Shown: piece by piece, positions 1 to 13,100 of the stretch | Numbering within the stretch: the first letter of the stretch is position 1 | Layout of the letters: the number at the start of each line of letters is the position of its first letter | From: Isoetes taiwanensis | Taxonomy: Eukaryota > Streptophyta > Lycopodiopsida > Isoetales > Isoetaceae | DNA: 64,000 nucleotides | Direction: 5' to 3' | Assembly: GCA_021234155.1 (NCBI GenBank) | Contig: JAJEKV010000206.1 | Location: forward strand, 746,001 to 810,000 | Notes under the pieces: generated by a model | What the model saw: only the letters and a program-made list of their open reading frames with translations | What the model was told of the DNA's origin: nothing | The model's database searches: none | Position numbers and translations under genes: made by a program

Positions 1-152
1 TGATAACTCAGATATTTTGAGTGAGAGTGATGAGCTAGATGAGGATTCGGAAACTCATCTATTATTTTATGAAGATGTTTAAAGGAGGATTGTCTAATAG
101 GTCTTTTAGGCCTCCCATAGACATAAATACACTTTCTTTCTTTCTTTCTTTC
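1..152 (+). mobile_element. LINE 3' end fragment with (TTTC)n tail
   Basis: Bases about 20-131 match, in inverted orientation, the 3' UTR of the LINE at 1,530-1,640 (shared blocks around GATGAGCTAGATGAGGAT and TTGTCTAATAGG). It ends in a (TTTC)n run at 132-152. This is the 3' terminus of a non-LTR retrotransposon of the same family; the body lies outside the window. No coding function is expected, and the short ORF through it is spurious. Confidence 0.7.
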
Positions 153-159
153 TCTCATA

Positions 160-325
160 CATGCAAAAGTAAAGGAGAGACTTGGCCTAACCTAGTTACT
201 AGAATGCACATCTACTTTGGTCAATCCCTCCGTAGTCTTATCTATCCATACAAAGAGGGATTGACCAAAGTAGATGTGCATTCTAGTAACTAGGTTAGGC
301 CAAGTCTCTCTTTTACTTTTGCATG
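160..325. repeat. 71-bp inverted repeat with 24-nt spacer
   Basis: Bases 160-230 are the reverse complement of 255-325 with about one mismatch. The spacer is 231-254. CT-rich sequence lies on the left flank and GA-rich on the right, so the potential hairpin stem extends further. It contains no gene. Confidence 0.9.
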
Positions 326-380
326 TTAGAGAGAGAGAGAGAGAGAGAAATTGAAATTGAAATTGTATTAATATTACGTC

Positions 381-1526
<1,146 letters not shown>

Positions 1527-1529
1527 TTT

Positions 1530-2084
1530 ATTATGTCCATTGGGAGGCCTCAAAGGCCTATTAGACAATATCAGTATAAATATCTTCATAAAATAATAGA
1601 TGAGTTTCCATATCCTCATCTAGCTCATCACTCTCACTCCAGTTAGCTGAATCATCCTCATCAATATTCTACTGTGATTCTAAACATGTATCTCTATGTC
1701 GCAAAAGTTCAATCAAATAACTCCCCAGCATATCACTATCACATGTGAAGAGAGTCGGGAGATCTACATGGTCTATCCCATATTTAACCCTTAATGTATC
1801 ATATGCCACACATCGAAGTAATGTATGGTCCTCGTCCTCCACCTGATTTGTGTTACAGACTTTACAATATCTTTGATCTCTTGGTATGATATGCCCCCAT
1901 CTACCTGTTTCCACCCCTAAGTGATGTGAGCTGAGACGGATCCTGCTAATAGTGTGCCTTTTCTGCATTGATATATTTGCATGTAAATGCTTTGCTGCCC
2001 CCAAGTCCAGATTTATATTCTGTTTATGCAAGATCATCTTAGTCTTAGGCTGCATCCATAGCTTCCTGTGTATCCGGCTAGAAA
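1530..2084 (-). mobile_element. 3' part of a LINE interrupted by the Ty3 element
   Basis: On the minus strand this segment holds the ORF2 C-terminus (1,669-2,084), the 3' UTR (1,530-1,668) and the (CT)n tail. The coding end has the same RLSSHHLGVETGRWG block and zinc finger (CKVC, then EDEDHTLLRC) as the neighbouring LINE. Its upstream part resumes in phase on the far side of the Ty3 element, at 35,268 and above. The base 5-mer CCATT occurs at both junctions. It was therefore one LINE before the 33 kb insertion. Confidence 0.88.
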
Positions 2085-2089
2085 GCCAT

Positions 2090-2667
2090 TGTTAGTCCTG
2101 TGCCTCCTGGTTCAGGACTATTCATGCATACGACGGACCAGGTCAAGCTCAAGGATCCACAAAGCCGACCACGGGTCAGCCATCAAAGGCTCGCCAGAAG
2201 ACCAAGCAAGAGACCACGCAAATCAAAGCCTATCAAGAGGCCGCCGGACAAGTGATGGGCCCGCCACCGCCCAGCGTGGGCCACAAGATGATTCTAGGCA
2301 CTTCAAGAGGCACCGCCAACATTCCCAGAATCGGGCCTCCTTCCGTGAGTCGGCACCGAGATCGGTCCAGTGTCTATATTGGGCCAAAGGCCATTGTACT
2401 ATATATATGATTAGAGCTAGCACATGAAGGCTAGATGAGTTTGGAGTCTTGTCTCCTTTCAGTCTTCTCTCTATTGCGAGAGCTCATGTATGTTCATCAT
2501 TGATATCAAGGAAGCTTATCATTTTCCTCTCATTTTTCTCTTTGTTCATTTTCTTCTTCTTGTTCTCTTCTTGCAAATCCCGTGACATAGTCCCCGGACT
2601 CTCTGTTAGATCCACGGGTCCTCACAGCAGGGGCTGTCTTTCCAGAGTTCCCAAACCCGGACCCCAA
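2090..2667 (+). repeat. 5' LTR of the Ty3/gypsy element
   Basis: It begins TGTTAGTC and aligns along its whole length with 34,690-35,263. A TATA-like stretch is near 2,400. The exact 3' border is uncertain: the two copies agree up to about ACCCCAAA, and I could not identify a confident tRNA primer-binding site. Differences between the LTRs are clustered at CAG/CTG sites. Confidence 0.85.
2399..2410 (+). promoter_or_regulatory. LTR TATA box
   Basis: CTATATATATGA lies in the middle of the 5' LTR and is conserved at 34,996-35,007 in the 3' LTR. Position and sequence fit a Pol II core promoter separating U3 from R. The start site is not determined. Confidence 0.55.
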
Positions 2668-2715
2668 AAACACCGCCGGCCGCCGGTGCGATTCAATCCT
2701 ACTTTCTTCGCCGCC

Positions 2716-4781
2716 ATGTCCGTCCGAAACTTCACGCCGGCGGAAGAACTCCTTTCTCAGACGACATCTCGCATGGAGCGTCATCATCGTAGGGAAACTG
2801 TTCGCGACATGTATGGATCTGCTTATGACATTGAGGGAGGCCACCTTCGGTCTAGGGCTCAGTCGGCGCCACCCACCCCTTGTGTCCTGTCTCGTTCCAG
2901 TTCCCCGCCCCAAGCGTGCAAACATTGCTCCTGACCTCGATCACCCTCATCACTATCAGGAGCCCTATCAGGCTCAACCTTCTCAATCTTACTTTCATAC
3001 CCCTGAACATGCCTACATCCATCACTCTTCAGGCCATACGCCTCTTCCTTCACAACCATCATCTCCCCCGGGTGGGCAGGGATATCCATAGGTCTCTTTT
3101 GTGCCTACCCAGGAATTTCCTTTCCCTACATTTCCCACCGCTCTTCCTGTTTACAACCTTACAGACCTCAAAACCAATGCTCAGGTCAGTGCCTCAACCG
3201 CAGTCACCCCTTCATCAGGGTCCTTCAAGCACTCTACCACCTTCAACTCCACCTCAATATCCTCACTATATTGTTCCTGTACAGCCAAGCACTTTCACAT
3301 CTACCTTTCAGACTCTGAAACTGACTTATCCCACCTTTGGCAACACGAAAGGCAAACCTTTAGACCAAAGTGCTCAGGCCCACATGGAAGAATTTGAGGC
3401 TCTAGCTGTCCTAAATGGTCATGCGCAACCTCAACTGAAATTCCACATCTTTTCCACCACCCTGCGTGGCTCTCCTCATCAATGGCTCATGTCCAACAAA
3501 AGCCATTGGAAACAAGATTGGTCAGAAATGAGAACTGCTTTTCTTTCTCACTATGGGACCACGGATGATGATCAACTTCATCTCAAACAACTCAATGACC
3601 TTCAACAAGAGCCCACGGAGTCCGCCCGGGATTTTGCAGATCGTCTTCATATTCTGCTCAGCAAGCTCAAGGAGTACCCAACACAGAGCCAGATTTTGGT
3701 CTGGTTTCTCCAAGGACTTCCTCCAGCTATTCGACTCATGACTGAATACCTGCGTCCCAAGACTTTGGAGCAGGCTATCGACCTTGTCAATCACTCAGTC
3801 AATGTTTCCTCCCGTGGCGTGGCTCTTCAAGAGCTCCCTTTCATTCCACCTGTCTTGGTTCCACAGACGGCTGTCCAGCCTCAACACGCCAATCCACAGC
3901 GCAGTCAGATCTGGTGCCATATCTGCAAATACCAAGGCCACTTGGCGAATGAGTGCAACTCAACCCATGGCCCGCCTCATTGCAAAAGATGCAACATGTG
4001 CAATCATGCCACGGAAGAGTGCACTCGCACTCATCCTACACCGTTCCGCAACAAACTCGTTTATCAAGTGCAAACAACACCTCAGCAACAATCGCACTAT
4101 CAGCAGCCACCACTTCAGGCGCAACCAAATCAACTCTATCAGCCACAGGAGCAACCACGGGGACCCAACACACGTCCTCCTTTTGATCCTTCTAAAGCTC
4201 AGTGTTACCACTGTCAGGAATGGGGTCATACCACCATGGCGTGTCCTCAACTTCCACAAGTTCAGGTACAGCTTCCTGGCACCAATCAGACCACATCGGT
4301 CCGCCTCACGGCTTACCAACTCTGGATTGCTAATGGCAAACAAGGCCCGAGACCAGTTCTTAAGAAGCCACCAAGAGCGCCTCAGCAATCACGCTATCAA
4401 CCAGCTCCTGCAAATCAACCTCAGCTGGATCAACAAGCACAGGAAGAAATTTTTCAGGCACTAAATCCTCCAGTTCAGCCATCAAATTGGGTTGGTTTGG
4501 TTTCACGTCAGACCAGGGCGTCACGCCCCTTAACCATTATCCCTAATGGCACGCAGCCTGCCTTTGCAGTCGACACCATTCCTCATGATGAAGAAAAAAA
4601 GGTTCACTTTGCACCTGACTTGGAGAAACTCATGCCACATGTCATGCCTAAAGTTCGCCAAAGCATTTTGAACCTCATGCAAGCTGCTGAAGGCCGCACG
4701 TTGGCAAATGTTCATGCCACCACCAGAGCTCAACAACGCCAAGATACACCTTCCACATCTCAACCTCCACGCTCTCAGACA
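2716..4781 (+). pseudogene. Ty3 gag, copy A (Retrotrans_gag domain, three zinc knuckles)
   Basis: The likely start is the ATG at 2,716 in a good context (GCCGCCATGTCC). The first part shares an in-frame stop at 3,089-3,091 and a frame change near 3,185 with copy B. From about 3,190 one open frame runs to the Helitron. It holds the gag capsid-like region (YPTFGN, W-x-D-W, AFLSHYG and QGLPPAIR-like blocks) and then three CCHC knuckles: CHICKYQGHLANEC (about 3,915), CKRCNMCNHATEEC (about 3,978) and CYHCQEWGHTTMAC (about 4,203). Three knuckles is more than the usual one or two. The product would package element RNA. The frame is cut at 4,781 by the Helitron and cannot run into protease. Confidence 0.85.
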
Positions 4782-7599
4782 TCCTATATTATAATGTTAT
4801 TGGGTAAGTATGTCGTCAACGAAACCCTAAAATTGAATGGCTCGATTTAGTTTAGAAAGTTAGGTTAGGCGGTTTAGATTTTAGCCCCGCCGCACTTTGT
4901 TTTGGAGATGGTGGCTATGGCGCCAAGCCCAAACCCGATTCGATGCCCCCGCCACTCTTCCTCCTCCGCGATCGCTCATCATTGTTGCCATAGCCATCTT
5001 CATTATATTCGTTCCCCGCCCCTTGCCCATCGTGTTTTCATGGCCGACCAGAGTTTTCGGTGCCTTAATCTGCAAGGCGGTGTAGCACATTGGTAGCGTT
5101 GAAACAAGTGGAAAAGAGAATGATATTGGCGCATTTAAAGAAACTAGAGGAGAGGAGATGGGATCATTCTTTTACCGGGGAGGTTTTGCCATATGAGCGA
5201 GTTTGCTAGGCTTTTGTTCTGGGTGGTTGTTGAGTCGGATTCGGAATATCTTTCAAAATCTTAAAGAACAATTACTGATTTTGATGGCATATTGAGGAAA
5301 CTTACATCTATTTTCCTTTGAGCTTCACTGGATCAAAAGCCCTACCAGAGTAGATAATATCTCAAAAGCTGGCATGGCGGACCTTTCCTTTTACATTCCG
5401 AGCAAGCTACACAACGGTATGCTTCTCCATGATCCGATGATCTTTGGAAGAACTTTTATGGATCCAACTCTGTTAGATGGTCGTCCCCAGTAAATTGTAA
5501 CCTAGCTTCGTTGATGTTATGCATCGTTTTGAGGTTTGCCATGCGGTTCTAAAGAGGATTTTACAAGTCAAGTACAAAAATTTTTCTTGGTAATATTCAA
5601 AACGTGTTGCATGCTGAAAGTTATTATATGTGCATCTTATATCCTATACTAAATCTTTGAGAGGTATTGCCAATCTGTAAATTTGTTCAAATAGCTAGCT
5701 CCTTCATAATACGAACCAGGATTTTTCACTCAATCCCTTATATTCAAAAACCTGAATCGTGCACTGCAATGCTTACAGAATGCAAGATTAAGTGGTTAGC
5801 TGGGGAAAAAGAGTCATACTGTTTATTGTCTTGAGGGCATGAGGTAGCCATTGTTTGTGCTAAGCAAGGCCAGATTTATTGTTGTCCAGATAATCCTCCG
5901 TTGCTATAACTGAGGCTGTGCAATGCATTTCGAACTGGCTGGGGTCACTGGATATTTGCTGCAGTTTTTAGAGTAGGTTCCCTGTTAGCTTTCTTCATGA
6001 GATGTCAAGGCATACTGATCTCTAGGACTTTGCATACTGATATCTAGGCCGATATTTAGTGATTTTAAGTGGTCAAATTACGTTGTGACCCAAGCTGAGC
6101 TAAGGGACAGGTATGCCCTTTGTAGATTTTGTAACAACAGAAACTCAAAGACAAATAGTTGAAGAATGGCTGCACACATAGTGGGCCTTCATTTAGCGTT
6201 CATTGATTCTGAGCCAATGCAATCGACCTAACGAAATTATCATCACTGCGTTTGCTATGTTTGCCGGGGTTTTGCCTTTGGCTTTGATCTCGAAGTTTCC
6301 CTGCTATAGCTTTTCTAGCTGCATTTGAATTCAAAAGGAGATTGAGAGAGGTCTTTGTTAAATGTATTCTATTGTCTTTGTCTATACAATTAATCATTAT
6401 ATAGTGTGTGCAGAGATGACACAAGGAACACAGTTTGTCTCTATTCTAACAATCTGTTGTATTGAAAGTGAGAGTCTCACTATTGAAAAAGAACAAAAGC
6501 TGCATCCGCAGCGGTAAATCTAATTTGCATATTGTTTTTCGAATCATTTTAAGCCTTCAATTCTCGACCATCTTGCTTAGTCCTTCTCTACTTCTAGAGT
6601 GCTATCCTTATAAGAACCCTCTTCGTGTTTGTTGTTGGGCTAGCAGTGATACAAAAGTTCCATTTTGATATGCTTCATTCTCTCCTTTATGCTCCAATGT
6701 CCTTTTTCGACTCAACTCAATTCTCTATTGCATGCTACAATGTCCGTTTTTTATTCAATGCCAGCTGGTCAGATTTTAAGCTGGTCAGATTTTAAGCAGG
6801 GTTGGAAAGCTCATTCTTCAATGCCATGTCTCATGAGAACATAATTTAATGTTGAGATTCCATTAACGTTCTTCTATGCCATGTCTCCAAAGCCTTAAAG
6901 AAAAAGAACTTAGTTTTCCATAAATTCAACATGGGATATATATATTAAGAAAATCCATTAAAAGATCATCTTTCATATTTTGCAATGTTACATATTTAAT
7001 TGGCAAGAGTCACAAACATGTGTCTCATTATTTATTTGCGCACACAATTAAAATGTCATTATTTTTAAAAGTAGCTCTAATTAAAGGCATAAAAATACTT
7101 TTAGAGGTAGCTATAGATAAAGGAGTAAAACACAATAAACAAATTGTGTAAGCACACACACAATAATGCAATGCCTACAAAAGGTTACGTGGTGGTGTTC
7201 ACAACACATCCATAGCCACAACACACATCTACATAACACAACACATCCATAACCACAACACACATCCATATTCATATATAAGCAACAATACATCATAGCT
7301 ACAACAATATATCCACATTCATATACAATCAACAACAGAGAGTGACTTAATGAGATTTTATACACAACATCAACAACTCATAGACATGACCACTTGCAAT
7401 CTACAGACTCTCAAAATGACCCGATGGCCCAGACTTGCAATCTGTAGGTTTGCAAAATTATTCAATGGCCTGGAAGTTATTGTATGCGAATGCAAAGTTC
7501 CAATGGTCTAGAAGTTATTGTAGGCAAATGCACAAGTTCCAGGTTCCCGACACTTACAAGTTCCAAATTATGCCCAGCAACGCTGGGCACCATTACTAG
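4782..7599 (+). mobile_element. Non-autonomous Helitron, 2,818 bp
   Basis: It starts with TC (TCCTATATTATAATG) and ends with CTAG. An 8-bp-stem hairpin (TGCCCAGC, loop AAC, GCTGGGCA; 7,571-7,589) ends seven bases before CTAG. It sits between host A (4,781) and host T (7,600), as Helitrons do, without target duplication. Removing it leaves ACATATCCCAAT, the uninterrupted sequence in copy B at about 16,555. No Rep/helicase coding was seen, so it is non-autonomous. The interior is AT-rich. A GC-rich stretch at 4,880-5,100 and parts of 5,100-5,500 may be captured gene fragments, but I do not recognise them. Direct repeats occur at 6,761-6,797, 7,190-7,330 (ACACATCCATA-type) and 7,430-7,560. Confidence 0.92.
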
Positions 7600-8247
7600 T
7601 ATCCCAATATTGCTGCCGAGGTTGACCTGCTCAAAGAAGTTGCTGCTTCCTTACCACGCACTCCAGCACCCGTGGATCCAGCAGATCCTTTTTCTCATGT
7701 GCCTCTGGAACTCCAAGAGGAGCTAGCCAAGATCAAAATTCCTTTAAGCTTGGCAACCATTTTGAAACTCTGTCCTGCTCTCAAGGACCAGTTACCACTC
7801 CCGACTGTTTTAGTTGGGGCTGTTGCTACCTCTACACCCACGGTCCATGCCACGGTGGGCAATCAACAAGTCAATCATGTTCAAATTGACGGGGGTAGCG
7901 CAGTCAATCTCATCACGGATAAACTCCGCAAACAAATGGGCATCAAACAACTCTTTCGTGCCCCATATGACATCAAATTGGCTAATGGCCATATCACAAG
8001 ACCTCAAGGCGTCACGCCTCTTCTTCACATCAACATAGGTGATCTCCGATTCCCCTTGGAATTTGGAGTTTGGAAGGCTGGCGAAGATCCAGGTGACTAT
8101 GAAATGTTGGTCGGCAGACCTTTTTCTCCGCCTGGGCCAAGAGTATCCATTCTTGGGCCCGCGGATCGGTTAGTCATCACCGATGGTCACCTCAATGCCA
8201 CCATGGACTTGGAAACAGGCAAGATCATTTACGTTGAACATCTTTGA
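7600..8247 (+). pseudogene. Ty3 aspartic protease region, copy A
   Basis: The frame from about 7,672 to 8,247 encodes a retropepsin-like domain. The active-site block reads DGGSAVNLI (Asp codon 7,888-7,890), a DxGS variant of the usual D-T/S-G, followed by LANGH and a flap-like region ending in MLVGRPF. It would process the Gag-Pol polyprotein. It is almost identical to copy B for about 450 bases, including CAG/CTG sites. The stop at 8,245 comes from a local indel relative to copy B. Confidence 0.8.
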
Positions 8248-10124
8248 ACCCCTCTCTCGGACCACGCATTCTCGAGGAAGCTCGAATATCTATCAAGTTC
8301 GGGCTCCACTTTGGGAATCGCCTCTGTCATCCTACCCCGAATATGCTGATCCTTGGGGAGAAATGACTCTTGATCAGGACCAGGCTGTGGCTGCTTTGCT
8401 TGACCCTTACCTGGCTCCTTGCAATAGAATCTAACGTGTTGATCACTTTTTCGATCTTTGAATGTACACGGTCATGAAGCAACCTCACTGGATGAAACCC
8501 GGCAATCTCTCTTTTCACCACGCAGAGTGCCACGCATCCTGTTATACTTCAACCTTTGCTCATATTGTCCAGATTACGAAGTGCTACCTCATATTCGGAC
8601 TCTCAAGTCGAGATCGTGGGCGTGGGCAACAATCACCGTCCGCATTGCCGCCAATCTTCCGCCCCTTATCGTAATCGGGCCGTCAAGCTCTTCAAAAGTT
8701 CAAACACATTTTCACCGAGCTCTGAGAGATCTTGGGGAATCAACAAAAGCTTGGGGAACTCACCATTCCTACCAAATCGATGCGACCGGTTTAGCAACGG
8801 CAGTGCACCGGCTCAACCCTAATTACGCGGATCGCGTCAAGGCGTAAATTGACAAACTCCTTTGCCGCAGTTTGATCTATGAGGTCAAACATTCTCGAAT
8901 GGGTGAGCCCCATTGTCATTGCACTCAAACACAATGGTAAGATCCGCGTCTGCGTGGACTACCGAAAACTCAATCAAAGCCACGGGCGTGATCACTTTCC
9001 ACTTCCTTCACGCACTGTGTTCGGAAGAGGTTCTTTGGACATGAGATGTACTCCTTCATGGATGGTTTTTCCGGCTACAATCAGATCTCAATCAAAGAAT
9101 GATCAACTCAAGACTACTTTCACCACCCAGGTAAGGCACTTTTGCCTACAAGGTGGTTCCTTTTGGCTTATCAAACTCTCCATCCACGTTTCAACGATCA
9201 TGCTCTCGTTTTTCAAGATTTCATGAAGGAAAATCCCTTCTTACAAATTTTTCAAGATGACTTCTCTCGCCTACAGTTCCATGGTGACCATTTGGATAAA
9301 TTGGAACTTCGTCTTCCGTAAATGTGATGAGTCCAGGCATTAGTCTCAATCGAGAAATGCACCTTTTGCGTCACCTCCGGTGTTACGTTAGGGCCACGTT
9401 GTAAACCAAAGCGGTATCACCACGATCCCGCCAAAATCGGTTGTGTACTCAAGGCTCAAGCACCGGCCAATATCAAGGAGACACGCTCTTTCTGGGTAAG
9501 GTCAATTATTACTCCACCTTCATTTTCGGACTCGCTGACCATTGCGAGATCCCATTCATAAACTCACGGGTGATGAATCCACGGGCTTGGAATTCCCAAA
9601 GGATGTCGCTTTCAAACGATTGAAGCTTTTGCTTACTTTTCGGCCCCGGTTCTTGTTCCTCCTCAATGGGACAAGCCCTTTCATGTTCATGTCGATGTCT
9701 CGGCGTTTGCTATTGGAGCTGTTCATTCTCAAGAATATGATGCGCACACTGACAAACCAAATCGATACGCCAGCAGAAAACTCAATTCTGCTGAGCGCAA
9801 CTATTCTGCCACAGAGCGTGAAGCTTTAGGTCTCATTTTCTGTGTCCAACGCTTCCGTCACTACCTTTTGGGCAGTCAAATCAAGTTCTTTGTTGACCAC
9901 CAAGCACTCCTTTATTTGATCAACAAATCCACGCCCACGGGCCGCATTGCTCGTTGGGTCCTTCTTCTCCAAGAATTTGCCCCTTTGAAATTGTTCACAA
10001 GGTAGAGCAAATCTCATGTTGTCCCGGATTATCTTTCACGCATCCACACAGATGATCCCTCAACTGGAGTCTCAGACGCCTTTCCTGATGCTCAACTCTT
10101 TTTAGTCACGGCAACACCACATTG
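8248..10124 (+). pseudogene. Ty3 reverse transcriptase and RNase H, copy A (frameshifted)
   Basis: Short frames carry RT landmarks: SPIVIALKHNGKIRVCVDYR near 8,905, an F-S-G-Y-N-Q-I block near 9,070 in another frame, and an LQIFQDDF-type catalytic motif near 9,250. RNase H and connection sequences follow (HQALLYLINK near 9,900). Many one- and two-base differences from copy B between 8,240 and 9,800 break the frame, while the last 290 bases are nearly identical to copy B. Function in life would be cDNA synthesis. Whether the frameshifts are real or consensus error is open. Confidence 0.8.
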
Positions 10125-13100
10125 CACACTGACCCCACTTTTTGGTCCACAGTTGTTTTTAGTTATGCGGAAGTGTTGTTTTATGCCAAAAACAACACCA
10201 AAATGGCCCCAAAAGTCCACGTGGCCCGTTTATCCGGATTTGCACAAAGAGACAGTGGTTTTTTGGCAGAAATTTCCACTGTGGTTTTTTTGGCACCCTT
10301 TTTTTTTTTGTCAACGTGTCCTTTTTTTCACTATCGTTTTTCGCAAAATTTTGTCAACGTGTGGTTTTTTTCACGAGCCATACGTTGTTGTTCATCAAAA
10401 TAACACGCGTTGGTTTAGATATTACTACACGTGTAAACTTAAATTACAACGTCAAAGTAAGATGGTTTTTTAAAAAAATTATATGTCATTTTTTCTTTAC
10501 TGTTGTTTTTTAGAGGAGCCACGCGTTGTTTGTCTTCCAAAAACCACATGTACGTTTGAATATTTGTACACGTGGAAATCTAAAGAAGACAGTTCTCTTT
10601 TTATTTTCTATGTGTTTTTTTTTTTTTTCTACTTGTAGTTTTACAAGTTGACATTGTTTTTCCAAAAAAAGGATATATAATCTTTAGGAAATCTACATGT
10701 ATTGTTTTAAAATTTCATGTTTTCTATATATTGATATTTCGTCTTCACGTGTAGTTTTTAAAAGGTTGCATTGTTTTCAATGGTTGCTTTTACACAATAT
10801 GGTACATAGTTAATAAAAAATCAACATGTCCTTAAATAAAAAATATTATTATGACATATAGGAAAAATAAGTGTTGTTTTTTAAAATGTCGATCTAACCA
10901 ATCATAGATTGACACGTGGCACACATTTAAAAAAAAAAACACTAGAATTTAAAAGCCTTGATAATCATATTTTACTTTAAATACAATTTGCCTTTGGGAA
11001 TCGAACCCAATCAAATCCATTAAGCATTTCAAATACCATCATTAAATCAAAAAATTAAAGTAATGGTTAAGATTCAAAACAGTTAAATTTATTGTTTAAG
11101 GTTCAAAGCATTAAGTTGATGTGATTTTAGCATCGATTATACAAATTTGAACTAAATTTCAACCTTCTTGTTTGATTTTGTGCAAGACGACTATGATTTT
11201 CGCAAATATGCCTACTTATTTGTTAGTTGCTTAGAGCACTCACTAGAGTGCTTGATAAAATTTAAACAACTTAGCATATAACCTAGGATCAATAACTACA
11301 TAATACTAGCCCAGATCTTTATCGTGGCAATTGGTACAAATCTCCATTCATTTCAAATCTTATCGTGGCGGCTTTCCTTGTTTGGATATTTCAGCAAAGT
11401 GGTACAAATCAGGCAAAGAAGATCCAGGCAAAGGGTCAAATCTCCATTCATTTTCTGCTCCTAGCTTCAACTTTTGAAGTTGTCCCATCGTTAAGATGGA
11501 ACATAAAGGAGTAGCAATTTGGTGCTATCACCGCATAAACAAGAAAAAATAGAATGAAACTTTAAACTTGAATTTGTTATTCAAAGACAGAGTATTATAT
11601 ATATGATGTTGTACCTCGCCATTCTTGCTTCCGTTCCACTTCACAACCAGCCTTTCACATTGTCCATTCTCTAATAGCTGAAGCTTTGGCCATCGCTACA
11701 TTGTCCATTCAAAAACCTAAAGCTGTGGCCATGGCTCTGGTCAAAACCAATTGTAAATGAAAGTGTTAGTCGACGAGTAAGAACAAAAGCAAAAACAGGA
11801 AGAACAAAAGCAAAAACAGTAATGATGAGCAGTAATGTTTTTCAACAGAAGACAAAATGAAAGAAAAAATAGCTTTACCTTAATTCAGTCCTTATCTGAG
11901 GCATCCAATGTGGCATGGTTGAATGCTTGCTTGAATGCTTGAAGATGTCGGATTAGCTAATGCAGAGCTTTGAAGGCATGCAATGATGCACACTGACCCC
12001 AATTGGAATGATAGCAAATCACAACAATGATAACAAGTAAAGAAAAGTATGTTCAAAACAACGGTTCCGAAGCTTGTACATCGCAAAGCGGTACCCAAAG
12101 GAATCCTAAGCGACCACTCAAGCTAATAACTTTTCCCCAAATACAAGCATTTACCTTGGCAAAAATGTGGGACTTGGATACTCAAAACGTAATCGCAGTC
12201 TGTTTTTAAGATTGAAAGGGCTGAAAGACGCGGAACTAGCAAAGCAAACAAGCGACAAGGAGTTCGCTCTCAAGATGAGCAATGAGGGAAGCAAGTTCTT
12301 CATGAGCAATAACTCGTAAACAGAGGCTTGAAAACTTCATGCAAAACAAGAGCTACAAACCAAAAATCGTAGTACCGACTCCAAAACCTCAGAGTAACGA
12401 CTCCAAATCCGACCCAAACCGTTAAGAAAGCAAAAGGTCAAAAGCTCCAAGCATCCTTAGATCCAAGCCCGTTCTCTACAAAAAGAAACCGGCCCGGCAA
12501 TCGCTTAAAATCTTGAGCGCCATCACCAAAATCGTGAGCGCCACGATAAAACCCGGAAAGGCCCACCATGAAAAACTAAGAAAAGGATTTGAGAGTAGGT
12601 GAGGCGGCAAAACTATCGACGCTGGAAAGTGACCCAACCAATAGCATGATAATACAAGGATCAAAATCCCGACCGTTAGTCTCTTCCAAATCTGGAACCG
12701 ATTAATCTCGGTCATATTTGATGGGACCGCGCCCTAAATTATGCCCAGATTTCACTTAACATATGAGCATATATGAGCACTAAATACACAAAAATGTGCA
12801 AATACGTGCATGTATGGGGGATTCCCACAGGGAGCACATTCTGGTGTGGACCGGTGGGGCCCCGCGACCGTGGCCGGGGGCAGGTCACCGGGCCACACGA
12901 AATGTCGCGACCAGGTGGGCATCCCCCACAACATGGAAGGGGGAGCCAATCCCCCTTTTTTGTTTTCTCCCGAGCTTCGGCTATAGCGGCGAAGGAGAGA
13001 CGGCCTCCTAGCCTCTCTCGATCCGACGTTGTCTTCGTTAAAGCAAGGCTATTTCTTCAAGAGCTTTTTTTCCTCCCTTGTTTTCGACAAGGCGGAGGAG

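Noticed and set aside
7111-7365. 84-codon Cys/Tyr-rich minus-strand frame in the Helitron
   Set aside because: It comes from the CA-rich short repeats and lacks protein-like features.
10996-11009. Pol III B-box-like sequence (GGGTTCGATTCCC on the minus strand), possible tRNA or SINE
   Set aside because: No A box at the right spacing and no cloverleaf could be drawn; it is duplicated only with the large repeat.
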